Translations under genes and position numbers: made by a program
NCBI GenBank assembly: GCA_023014365.1
Contig: JAEBUN010000038.1
Coordinates: 333,481-397,480, forward strand
Source: Lepiota brunneoincarnata
Lineage: Eukaryota > Basidiomycota > Agaricomycetes > Agaricales > Agaricaceae
Reading direction: 5' to 3'
Length of the DNA stretch: 64,000 nt
Shown: positions 1 through 11,000 of the stretch, piece by piece
Position numbering within the stretch: the stretch's first letter is position 1
Layout of the letters: every line of letters begins with the position of its first letter
Notes under the pieces: model-generated
Database searches by the model: none
What the model was told of the DNA's origin: nothing
Seen by the model: only the letters and a program-made list of their open reading frames with translations

Positions 1-628
1 TAAACTTCAGCTTCTCAACTCCACATGTGCTCCAGACAACAACCCTCTGCCCTCCGACTTGGCCCCAACTTGCTCCAACTGCAACCCACTGCCCTGATTA
101 CACAACCACCTCCACATGTGCCATGGTCACCTGATCCTTGGTGTCTCTAATTCCCAGTCTCCATTTCCTGTCCATAGTCAAGATACATTATCAGTCTCCA
201 TACCTGTACCGGTTTCCATTCCATTCATAATCCATTTGTAATCCATTTGTAACTATATCAGTCTCTGCTTCACTCCGCACATAGTCAGTACAAGTCATAT
301 TTCGTAAGGCCAGTAGTATATATACCATAGGTACTTGGCTTGTACTCTTCAGTCTGATAATCAAATTGAGCAGCAGACCAGCTCCCTGTTCCATATCCTC
401 TCCTCTCTTCTGCCTTGCTCTGCTTCAGCTCCGACTTCCTGAAATACAGACTAGGATAGCAGGAGGGCACAGCACATAAGCTGAGGCCACAAGTCCAACC
501 CCCCACCTGAAGTACTCCACTTCAGTTCCAAAGTCTACATACTGACTTTGCCCTGTCCCCCAGTTACCTTATATCAAGGATACCACCCTGACCCTCCACT
601 TTGGTCCCAACCTGCACTGGCTCTAACA
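1..628 (+). repeat. LTR copy (650-bp family), cut by the window edge
   Basis: This stretch aligns along its whole length with the solo LTR at 4463-5112, starting about 35 bp inside that copy and ending at the same TCTAACA terminus. It contains the same TATATATA promoter-like stretch (near 318). The flanking sequence to the right reads as decayed gag of the old gypsy element, not as a primer binding site, so it is more likely a second solo LTR in that element than its own 5' LTR. The left target-site duplication lies outside the window, so this cannot be proven. Many CpG sites kept in the other copy are TpG or CpA here, so this copy looks older or more heavily methylated. Confidence 0.75.
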
Positions 629-3600
629 CCAAGAATCATTGGAACTAGATGCTGTTGTCACTGGATAACAGATGAAGGCATACCAAAAATAAGAATGCTT
701 CTGATGTGGAGCAAATGATCATTGGGTTAGCAAATGTCTACACCCACTGCCAGCCAGACACTTCCCAGGAATGCATACAAATCCACCGCACCTAGCTAGA
801 AACCCAAACCATCCACCTTATCAAGGAAATAAGCCCAACCCCAGCTTTAAACCCCAACAATGCAAGTACTCTCTTGCTGTTGCAGAAGTAGCATCTCAGA
901 TGTGTCAAATGGTTGATGAACTTAATCTGGAACTGCAACAAGAACTCCATTCTGTGCTAGCCAAAGATCTGGAGATGCATCCATTCCAGGATTTTTAAAA
1001 AGGAACACTGTTGATTGATGTATGCCTGCACATTCCAGAACTCAGAAGGACTTTATATACTTTCACTCCCAGAAAGACAATTTCTTGATAAACTCTGTAC
1101 AATTATGACTCTCCCCAAATAAAAGATCCCTTTTCCTACCCATCAAGATTTGGAGTGAACAGACATCAAAACCCATGGCCATCACTGCCCTGATAGACTC
1201 AGGTGCCCAAGGGAACTTTATCTCCCACAAAGTTGTTGAACAACATGGTTATCAAACCAAATAGCTGGACCAACCAATCCCCCTCAGTAACACTGATGGA
1301 ACTGACAATCAACATGGCAAGATCCATGAATACATCAAAATCAAAACTATCATAGATGGAAGAGATTGCACACTGGAAGCATACATCACCAATACTGGTG
1401 AAAAAGACCTTACTATCAGATTTCCCTAGTTGGAACAATACAATCCCAACATCAACTGGAAGACTAAGACATTCTCTTGGAAACCCCAAATCAATTACCA
1501 GGACTTTTCCAAACTCCTCAGAGCCCTTCAACAACCTGTTGAACTCAACTCTATCACCATGGATATAATGGCTGGAAAAACCTCTCAACCCAAAGAAAAC
1601 CCAGAAGAATATATCAACCTTTCAAATGTTGACCTTAATACCTTCTCTCTAAAAGAGAAATGAACCCAATGCTTCTAACCCCATTAGAAGTAAATGCCAA
1701 AGCTATGCATGCCACAATGCTCCATAATGAGCAACATAATCTGACAAAATCAGCAAAACAAAAGGAAAACAACCATAATCAAATAAAGAACCACCTGAGA
1801 TCCCTTGGAGATTTGCCCAATAGGCTAAAATATTCAACAAGAAAACCTCCAAACAATTCCCACCATCAAGAACATTTGACCATGAAATCAAACTAAAACC
1901 AACATTTGAAGTGAAATCGATGAAACCTTATCAAGTAGCACCTGCCAAAGAAAAAGCATTCAAGGAGTTTATGGATGAAAACCTCCAAAAAGGGTACATC
2001 TGTCCCTCAAAATCCCCTATGGCATCACCCTTTTTCTTTGTTACCAAGAAAGGAGGAGACTTCTGACCCTGCCAGGACTACTGTTATCTTAATAATCACA
2101 TGGTCAAAAACACCTACCCAATTCCCATGATCTCCTCTATCATGGATAAACTCAAAGGAGCTAAGTACTTCACTAAGCTTGACATCCACCTAGGATACAA
2201 TAACATTAGAATCAAAGATGGCAATCAATGGAAAGCAGTGTTCAAGACTCCTATGGGTCTTTTTGAACCAACTGTAATATTTTTTGGACTTTGCAACAGT
2301 CCTGCAATGTTCCAACACATGATGGACACACTATTCTCTGGAATATTGGAGAAAGGAGGAATCATCATCTATATGGATGATATATTAATCTATGGAAAAA
2401 CTCAAGAAGAAACCAACCAACTTACAGAAAAAGTACTGCAAATTCTGCAGGAAAATGACCTATACCTCAAAACAGAGAAATGCAAATTCAACAAACAATG
2501 ACTCAAATACCTTGGCATGATTATCATGCCAGACAAAATTAAGATGGACCCTGGAAAACTCAAGGGGATAGAAGACTGGCCAGTGCCAAAAACTGTCCAA
2601 CAAATTCAGAAATTTATTGGATTCTGCAACTTCTACTGGAAGTTCATTCACAGTTACTCCCACCATACAAAACCCCTTAATCAGCTCCTATCCAAATTGA
2701 CCAAATTCAACTGGAAAGAAGAACAACAGAAAGCATTTGAAATGCTCAAGAACAAACTCTTAAAAGAACTGGTACTCCTCATGCCTGACTTCACAAAGCC
2801 CTTCAAAATAGAAGCCGATGCTTCCAAATTCACATCAGAAGCTGTCCTGTACCAGCACAACATCAATGGAATATGGAAACCCATATCATTCTATTCAAAA
2901 GTGTTTGGACTAGCTGAACAAAATTATGACATCTATGACAGGGAACTCCTTGCTATTATCTGAGCCCTTGAAGAATGGCACCACTATCTCCTTGGCAGCC
3001 CTCACATTGTCCATATCAAAATGGATCATCAAAACCTCACATACTGGCATAAACCCCAGAAAATAAACTGCCAACAAGCATGATGGGTCCAAACTCTCAC
3101 TGATTATAACTTCAAACTCAAACATGTACCAGGATTAAAGATCCCAGCACCAGATGCCCTTTCAAGACACCCAGACCACATTCCCAATGAGGATAACAAT
3201 AATGAAGATATCACCATGCTTCCAGAAAACCTCTTCATTGCCACAACTGACTTAGAAGATCAAAAAACAATCATGGTACTCCCAGATCACCTCTTTATTG
3301 CCACAGTCAATATAGAACTTCAAGAAAGAATCATGGAATCACCCAAATATGATGCTAGAACTACCAAAGCATTCAAACTCCTCAAAGAATCACACCCTAA
3401 CACTGCTGATAAAGATTTCAGAACAGTCCCAACCTCAAATGGTCCACTCCTCACATTTCAAGAATGTGTCATCATTCCAGAAGACCTTCAACTCAGATGT
3501 GATGTCATTGCAAGATACCACAACCACCCCACACATGGCCACCCTGGAGAACAGGAAACATATTGCCTTGCCAAGAAAGAAGTGTATTGGCCAGGAATGT

Positions 3601-4462
3601 CAATGTTCATAAAAAACTACATCAAAGGCTGTCCAGAATGTCAACAGCACAAGATCATCTGACAACTGGACCATGCTCCAATCCAACTAATTCAACTGGC
3701 ATCCTTCTTATGCCTATTTAGCCAGATCTCATGGGATCTTATCACCAGTCTCCCACCATCTATGGGAAACAACACAATATTGTCCATGGTGGACCATGGC
3801 CTTATGAAGGGGGTAGTTTTCATCCCTAATGACATCAGAAGACTCCTTATCAAAAAAGTGTTCACATGATATAGCCTCCCTGACAAAATCATATCAGACA
3901 GAGACCCTAGATTTGCTGCCCAATCCCTCAGACAACTAGCAAAACAATTAAACATCAAACAAGCCTTCTCCACAGCCTACCACCCACAAATGGATGGAAC
4001 AACAGAATGATACAACCAAGAAATAAAAACCTATCTATCTATATACTGCACCAGAAATCCTCATGAATGGTCAGAAACACTCCCAATCCTCAAATTCTCC
4101 CACAACTCCAAAACACATGCCAAGAATCAGAAATCCCCATTTGAACTCATCATGGGATACAACCCTCCAGCAATCCCTACTGTTATGGAAACATCAAACT
4201 TTCCATCACTAGATGATCACATCAGACTTCTAGATGATGCCCAAAAAGAAGCACATGCTGCCCATCAAATATCCACCAATATTATGAAACAAAGAAGCAG
4301 AAGAACTGCCAAACCCCTTGAACATGTCAGAAAGTATGGCTAGAAGCCAAAACCTCAAACTTCCATTCCAATCATGAAAAATATCTCCAAAAAGACTAGG
4401 ACCATTCACCATTACAGAAGTCTTGTCACCAATGACATACAAACTTCAACTCCCAATCAAAT
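629..4462 (+). pseudogene. Decayed gag-pol of the old gypsy element (gag tail to integrase)
   Basis: Translated segments match the young element's Pol with many substitutions. A protease motif DSGAQGNF lies near 1194-1217, the RT catalytic box YMDDIL near 2371-2388, and an RNase H segment (EADASKFTSEA) near 2810. The integrase zinc-binding region (H, H, C, C with GCPECQQHK) ends near 3655, and the integrase core has SDRDPRF near 3897. The reading frame is broken by stops near 1262, 1429, 2064, 2499, 2961 and 3661, and the catalytic TERxNQE segment contains a stop near 4007. The gag part is only a tail (about 629-1008). The segment stops at LPIK where the solo LTR is inserted. It cannot make a functional polyprotein. 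Confidence 0.9.
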
Positions 4463-5112
4463 TGTCATATCCATGCCAACTCAGAGTCTAATCACTTAAA
4501 CTTCAGCTTCTCAATTCCACGTGTGCTCCACACAACAACCCTCTGCCCTCTGACTCAGCCCCAATTTGCTCCAACTGCAACCCACTGCCCTGATCATGCG
4601 ACCACCTCCACACATGCTGTGGTCACCTGACCCTCAGTGTCTCTAGTTCCAGTCTCCATTTCCCATCTGTAGTCAAGATACATTATTGGTCTCCATACCT
4701 GTACTGGTTTCCATTCCATTCATAATCCATTTGTAACTATATCAGTCTCCACTTTGCTCCGCACGTAGTCAGTACGAGTCATAGTTCGTAAGGCTAGTAG
4801 TATATATACCGTAGGTACTTGGCTTGTACTCTTCAGTCTGATAATCAAATCAAGCAGCAGACCAGCTCCCTGTTCCATATCCTCTCCTCTCTTCTGTCTC
4901 GCTCCGCTTCAGCTCCGACTTCCTGAAATACGGACTAGGACAGCAGGAGGGCACAGCACATATGCTGAGGCCGCAAGTCCAACTCCCCACCTGACATACT
5001 CCGCCTCGGTCCTGAAGTCTACATACTGACTTTGCCCTATCCCCCAGTTACCTTATACCAAGGACACCACCCTGACCCTCCGCTTTGGTCCCAATCTGCA
5101 CTGGCTCTAACA
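4463..5112 (+). repeat. Solo LTR inserted in the relic pol, TSD caaat
   Basis: The 650-bp sequence starts TGTCATATCC and ends CTCTAACA, has TG...CA ends and a TATATATA stretch near 4797-4806. It is flanked by a direct repeat caaat at 4458-4462 and 5113-5117. Outside the repeat, the relic polyprotein continues from LPIK to WKIH, as in the young element. No internal retroelement sequence remains, so this is a recombination product of a third LTR family, also represented at 1-628. CpG content is somewhat higher than in that copy. Confidence 0.92.
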
Positions 5113-5311
5113 CAAATGGAAGATACATACACTCAATATTCCACCAAAACCTTCTTACCCCATTTAATGAAACAGAAGCATACAGATCCTATCTGACACC
5201 ACCACTACCTGACATCATCAATGATGAAGAGGAATACAAAATCAAAACTATCCTCAATCACCACTGATACTGCAGAAAACTCCAATACTATATCAAATGG
5301 AAAGGATACTC
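5113..5311 (+). pseudogene. Relic integrase C-terminus and first half of chromodomain
   Basis: The translation carries WKIH, then after a frame change HQNLLTPFNE and PPLPDIINDEEEYKIKTIL, and ends IKWKGY. It matches the young element's Pol C-terminus (KWKIHNKFH, PPPDLVNGEEEYEVESIL, VRWKGY) and is the start of a chromodomain. It is bounded left by the solo LTR target duplication and right by the young gypsy insertion, which splits the codons after WKGY. The other half of the domain lies at 13554-13653. Confidence 0.88.
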
Positions 5312-6009
5312 TGTTATGAACAGTCCAGACCGGGAAGAACAAGAATTACTGTTCGACTTTACAAGATGGGTACAGGAGACTACAGACCAACTACGGGCAC
5401 AAGAATACGAAGACGAGGAAGGGGAATACTACACCGCCATGCAGGACTTGGCGAGAGAAGCAGGAATGGAGATAACCTTGGAGGATATATTGGAATACCC
5501 CGAGGACGAGGAAGATAACCATGGATCAACCGATCCAACCTCCGATGCGGATGGAAGCACCGAGAGAACGGAGAGCGAGAATGGAGAAGACTCCATGGAG
5601 ATACAATCGGGAGAAGGAGATTATGAGTCAGAGGAAAGCGATGGAACATCGCACAGCAGTAGCGAGAGTACTGACTCATTGTAATATAAATAACGCTAGG
5701 ATGCCATCAGCCAGGATGTGCATCATGGTCAGGACTGCGCACGACCAGTAGAACAGCCAAGTAACCTATAACGAGTATATAGTATCTCATAGGTATATAA
5801 GGCCTGTACAAGTAGAGATTAAAGCCTCAAGCTTTAATCTTGTTAACAGCGGTCGTTTACCTCTCTGCCTTAACTTGGCGTCTTCCCTCGTTATCTCATT
5901 GAGCGCGATCCACTAAGCTCTATAAGGCCAACCGTCTCGGACACCTTGTAGAGTGATTGAAGGCCGTCTCCAGTTATCCTCGGATACAGAAGGAGCACGG
6001 ATCATAACA
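5312..6009 (+). repeat. 5' LTR of the young gypsy element
   Basis: The 698-bp LTR starts TGTTATGAACAG and ends GGATCATAACA. Its U3 part holds an open frame (5316-5684) that is meaningful only in the 3' copy, where it extends the third ORF. A TATA box (5794-5800) and a hairpin (5816-5840) mark the likely start of R. It looks identical to the copy at 12856-13553. Confidence 0.97.
5794..5840 (+). promoter_or_regulatory. LTR TATA box and start-site hairpin
   Basis: TATATAA at 5794-5800 is followed 16 nt later by a perfect inverted repeat, AGATTAAAGC (5816-5825) and GCTTTAATCT (5831-5840). The distance from TATA to about 5829 is what a pol II start would need. The segment AAGCTTTAATCT (5829-5840) is the exact reverse complement of the 12 nt found 2 nt after the LTR, so this is probably the transcript 5' end used as primer. 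The same elements recur in the 3' LTR at 13338-13384. Confidence 0.7.
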
Positions 6010-6011
6010 TT

Positions 6012-6023
6012 AGATTAAAGCTT
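6012..6023 (+). other. Putative primer binding site for self-priming
   Basis: AGATTAAAGCTT starts two bases after the 5' LTR end and is perfectly complementary over 12 nt to AAGCTTTAATCT in the LTR just downstream of the TATA box. No tRNA-like TGG primer site is visible at the LTR junction. Chromoviruses such as Tf1 of fission yeast prime minus-strand synthesis with the 5' end of their own RNA. The same mechanism is inferred here. Confidence 0.7.
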
Positions 6024-6226
6024 CCTTTGGACAACCTCCATCGTACACCCCGTGGTATCGGTACGCCTTGTCGCTACCCTTCCACACCGGCAGACGATAC
6101 GCTTTATCGCTATCCGAGTGCCAACCGTATCTGACGACACGCCTTGTCGCTGTCCGGTGATACACCCCCGTAGAGCAGGCCACCATACCCTCTGCACCCT
6201 TGGTCAGACGCACCGAAAGCGTTGAT

Positions 6227-6340
6227 AGGTCATCCACACCTTTAAGTGTTGATTGGGATAACGCACCCGTAAGCGTTGTATACAGGTCATCCGCACCTTC
6301 AAGCGTCGATTGGGATAACGCACCCGCAAGCGTTGTTTAT
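6227..6340 (+). repeat. Two-copy 57-bp tandem repeat in the gag leader
   Basis: The unit beginning AGGTCATCC and ending near AGCGTTGTATAC occurs at 6227-6283 and again, with a few changes, at 6284-6340. It lies between the LTR and Gag. Shorter motifs of the type TACGCCTTGTCGCT recur just upstream (6070-6155). One frame is open across it and would read SVDWDNAP twice, but there is no independent sign that it is translated. Confidence 0.8.
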
Positions 6341-6936
6341 TCACCCTCACCTTCACCCTCGACTTCTTCCCTCTTCACCCTGTCTACAAACCGAAACGAC
6401 CCCCTTGCCACCGACTACGAAGAATCCAACAGTTCTGACTGGTCAACAACCGACTCCGAACCCGACTTCACACCCCCTCCACCACGGACCCTAAAAAGAA
6501 AACAAAACCTATACCCCTCACTCGTTCACCCTCTGGTTCCGCACCGTACCCTACACAACCTACCGAGAGAGTTCAACGTCGAACAGAAGACCCAGGATAC
6601 CCAGCACCCCCAGCATCAGTTCTTCAATCCCTACCTAAACAACCACCACCTGAAAGAACTGCCACCTCTACCCGTTCAAAGCTCGGGGAGCCGATTCATA
6701 GAACATCTACCCCATCCTCCGGTCCTCAACCCTCAACAAGTACAAGAACTAGCGACAACACTTCGCAACAGAAACCCCCAAGAACATTCTCACCCCTCGC
6801 ATCACCACTTGGATCACCGGTACACTCACCGCCTCGATCCAGTTCCCCTGTACAATCCGAACCATCCGAAGTTAGCCCCACTACCGGGTCTATTCACACT
6901 TCCGACGAAGAATCCACAACCTCTGACATTAACAAT

Positions 6937-8061
6937 ATGGCCTCCTCCGCAAAAATTAACACACCCCCAACCTTTAATGGAGAGACCGACTACTTCCGCC
7001 TCTGGAAGGATGCAGTACAACTATACATCGATGCAAAACCAGGAGCCTTTTCCGATGACAAGACCAAGATACAATTCGCCCTTTCATACATGTCCACCGG
7101 CCCCGCCGCAACATGGAGAGGAGCATTCTTGGAATCAAACAAAGAACTTGATGGAAGCCAGACCCTTCCGACATGGAAGAAATTTCTCGAAGGACTCGAT
7201 ACATCCTTCGCCCCAAACAATGTCCCCGCCGATGCAATGGACAGAATCCGCCACCTCAAACAGAATGGACGATATATCGATGATTACATATCCCAGTTCC
7301 AGATACTCGCCTATCAGGCCGACCTTGGAGATGGAGTGGCGGCGGTCAACTATTTCAAGAACGGGCTGGATCGCCCCGTCGCAATCAAGACAATTAGCCT
7401 CAATCCAGGAAACAAACTCAGCGACTGGTTCAAACAAGCTCGAACAGCATATCAAATACTACAAACTCAACGCGACTATATGCAAACTCGAGGAACTCCC
7501 TCGTTTCCAACGACTTCGCGCACTCGCCCATTTAAAGGGAAAAGAAATGCTTTTACGCGCCGTGTCCCACTGCCCTATCAAGCAACAGACCCTAACGCAA
7601 TGGATATTGACCAACTCGCCGAAGCAGTCTACAACCTCGACTTTGAGGACGAGCCAGATCTACTCGCCGAGGAAGCTGATGAAGACGAGGAGACCGAAGA
7701 AGACAGACTCCACCAGTTGGTACAAGAACGCACCCGCGAAGCCCTCAATGCAATCCTCACGGACGCCCAAAGAAAGGATCTCAAAGAAAAGAGATGCTTC
7801 AACTGCCGCAAGACTGGACACTTCGCCCGCGAATGCCCCATCAAGAAGACAATATATCGCCGATCCGAATTACCCCGCAATCTGGATGCCAGAAACCGGT
7901 CAAATGCGATATCCAGAAGAAGACAAGCAAGTTATAGGAAGAAGAATTCCCTATACAACATACTAGAAGATGCAACCGACGAGGAAGTCGAGGACATCTA
8001 CGAACATTTTGCAAATGAATCCAACCACCCAGATGCCCCTATGGTCAAGGATTTTGCCTAA
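6937..8061 (+). CDS. gag: Gag (capsid and zinc-knuckle nucleocapsid) of the young gypsy element
   Basis: The 374-aa ORF begins MASSAKINTPPTFNGETDY, typical of the Ty3/gypsy capsid region (Retrotrans_gag-like: W residues, LDTSFAP, YISQFQILAYQ). It ends in an acidic stretch followed by one zinc knuckle CFNCRKTGHFAREC (residues about 288-301), which fits CX2CX4HX4C and would bind element RNA. Gag assembles the cytoplasmic virus-like particle in which reverse transcription occurs. The frame is open upstream to 6439 without another ATG, so 6937 is the first start in frame. The stop at 8059-8061 overlaps the Pol frame by 43 nt. Confidence 0.9.
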   Translation: MASSAKINTPPTFNGETDYFRLWKDAVQLYIDAKPGAFSDDKTKIQFALSYMSTGPAATWRGAFLESNKELDGSQTLPTWKKFLEGLDTSFAPNNVPADAMDRIRHLKQNGRYIDDYISQFQILAYQADLGDGVAAVNYFKNGLDRPVAIKTISLNPGNKLSDWFKQARTAYQILQTQRDYMQTRGTPSFPTTSRTRPFKGKRNAFTRRVPLPYQATDPNAMDIDQLAEAVYNLDFEDEPDLLAEEADEDEETEEDRLHQLVQERTREALNAILTDAQRKDLKEKRCFNCRKTGHFARECPIKKTIYRRSELPRNLDARNRSNAISRRRQASYRKKNSLYNILEDATDEEVEDIYEHFANESNHPDAPMVKDFA

Positions 8062-11000
8062 GGAGACTAGCCACCACGTCTAGCCCTCCACAAAGACCTC
8101 CTTCCCTTTCCTATTCACAAAATGATATTAATGTTGTAAAGTTACAGGAATCGTCAGCACGCGTAATACATCTACCCTGTCGAATCCGAAAACACAAGTT
8201 CACTAAGGAAGGACCCGAAAGCGTGGAACTACTTGCCCTACTCGACTCAGGAGCAGCAGGAAACTTTATTGACCCCGGAATGGTCAAACAACATTCATTC
8301 AAAACAACACCCCTCGATCGACCCATCGAAGTACGAAATGCCGATGGATCTGTTAACGAAAATGGAACAGCCACCCACTACACGACCCTCAACCTAACGG
8401 TTAACGGGAAGAATATGGAGATCAAACCAAAAGTAGTCTCCCTCGGAAGCCCAAGACTCATCCTTGGATTCCCTTGGCTTGCAGAACACAACCCAGACAT
8501 CGACTGGGATGCCAAGCAACTACGCTGGAGAAACGAACGTTGGGACAACACTATATTCCGAGAACTCATCCAATCCATGGAACCCGATTGGATCTACAAT
8601 GACCAACTCAACCACATCTCCACACTAGAGCCCACAAGCTTCGAAGAAATCAACTTCAAAGCCTCCGCATCACAATTCCTCGCTGTACAACACGGAGAAA
8701 AGAAAAACGACGACCCAAGAAAAGTCGTACCCACGGAATTCCACGAATACCTCCCAGTATTTAGCAAGAAACAAGCCGAACGATTTCCCCCACAACGACC
8801 ATGGGATCACAAAATTGAACTCAAGGAATCATTCAAACCAATTGCCATGAAGTCCTACCGACTCTCCCTCAATGAAGAAAAGGAACTCGACACGTTCCTA
8901 GAAGAAAACCTTCAAAAGGGATACATTCGACCATCCGAATCGCCAATGGCATCACCTTTCTTCTTCGTAGGAAAGAAAGATGGAAAACTACGCCCCTGTC
9001 AAGACTACAGGTACCTCAACGAGCATACCGTCAAAAATGCGTACAACCTCCCCCTCATCTCTCATATTCTCGACAAACTCCGAGGATCAAAATACTTTAC
9101 CAAACTCGATGTACGAGCAGGATACAACAACATCCGCATACGCAAAGGAGATGAATGGAAAGGAGCTTTCAGGACACCCCGAGGATTATTCGAACCCACG
9201 GTTATGTTCTTTGGAATGTGTAACTCCCCAGCAACATTCCAAACCATGATGGACTCATTATTCCGAAAACTCATCGACAATGGAGGAGTAATCGTTTACA
9301 TGGACGACATCCTCATTCACGCAAAAACAAAACAAGAACTTCGACGCCTCACAAGAGAAGTACTCAAAATACTCAAGGACAACGATCTATACCTCAAAAC
9401 CGAGAAATGCGAATTCGAACGACAACGACTCGAATATCTAGGAGTTATTATCACTCCCGACTCAGTTTCGATGGACCCAGCAAAGCTCAAAGGCATCGCT
9501 GAATGGCCAACACCAACTACCCCGCGCGACGTACGAAAATTCATAGGGTTTTGCAACTTCTATCGAAAATTCATACACCAATACGCCACATGGGCAAAAC
9601 CTCTCAACGCCCTAATGTCCAAAACCAAGAAATTCGAATGGACAGAAGAATGCCAAAACGCCTTCGATACTCTCAAGAGGAAATTCCAAAGCGAACCGGT
9701 ACTAATGGTCCCCGACCGAGACAAACCCTTCGAAATCGAATGCGACGCATCACTATTTGCATCAGGAGCAGTCCTACTTCAACGCGACAACAATGGAGTT
9801 AAACACCCAGTCGCATACTTCTCGAAAGGATTCTCACCAGCCGAACGCAACTATCATTGCTCCGAACAGGAACTCTTCGCCATTATCCGAGCACTCAAAG
9901 AATGGCGCCACCACATAGAAGGATCATCACACAAGACCATCGTATGGTCAGATCACGACAACCTTCGCCGCTGGAGAAAACCCGAAGACCTCAGCAGAAG
10001 ACAAGCCCGATGGATTGCCTACATGCAACGATTTGACATCGAAATCCGACATATCCCTGGAAAGAAAAATGGACCAGCAGATGCCCTTTCCAGACGACCC
10101 GATCATGAACCCAAGACAAGAGACAACAAACAGGTCGTTGCACTCCCTGACAAATTCTTCACCCCAAAACAGCCACAACATATCCATATTATCGACGAAA
10201 ATACTAAACAGGAAATAAAAGAGCTGTGGAAGAAAAAGAAACAGACCGACATCGCCCAAGAAGACGACTCAGGACACCCACGTGTTCAGGGAAAACTATT
10301 TATACCACAAGATTTACACCTCAGACGCCGCTTACTGCAAAGAGTACACGACTCACCCATCGCAGGACACCCTGGAATCGCAGAAACAACTAGAAAACTC
10401 CAGGAATACGCCTACTGGCCCGGGATGCGATCATTTGTCAAAAACTACGTCAAAGGATATGGCGCTTGCCAACAATACAAGATCAATCGCCACCCCCTAA
10501 AACCACCGCTTCAACCTATCCCTGGACCCCGTTCTACCCGTCCATTCTCGAACATCTCGATGGATCTTATCACAGACCTACCCCCGGACGGACCCCATGA
10601 TTCTATACTGGTCGTGGTCGACCAGCTTACGAAGGGGATAATTCTAGAACCTACTGCGAAAACCGCCAATGCGGACAAGATCGCCGAAATTCTTATCAAA
10701 CGGCTATTCTCTAGATTTGGCCTTCCCGAGAAAGTTCTCAGTGATCGCGACCCCAGATTCGCTGCCAAATCCATGAAAGAATTCTACAAACAACTCGGAA
10801 TCGAACAAGCACTCTCTACCACCTACCACCCCCAGACAGACGGACAAACAGAGCGATTCAATCAAGAAATAGAACTCTACCTTGGCATCTATTGCTCATC
10901 GAACCCGAACAAATGGGTAAAGGCACTCCCACTCCTGGAATATGTCCACAACTCGAAAACACACGCCGAACACCAACATACCCCATTTGAACTCCTCTAT

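Noticed and set aside
629..650. Primer binding site after the first LTR copy
   Set aside because: CCAAGAATCATTGG does not look like a tRNA primer site or self-primer, and the sequence continues as gag, so the copy is more likely a solo LTR.
5380..5679. Antisense ORF in the gypsy LTR (also 12924-13223)
   Set aside because: It is the shadow of the acidic sense frame and lacks any domain.
6200..7966. A 588-codon frame overlapping gag
   Set aside because: The sequence there is poor in T, so stop codons are rare in any frame. The translation has no recognisable domain, whereas the Gag frame has capsid and zinc-knuckle motifs. Only the part before 6937 could possibly be translated.
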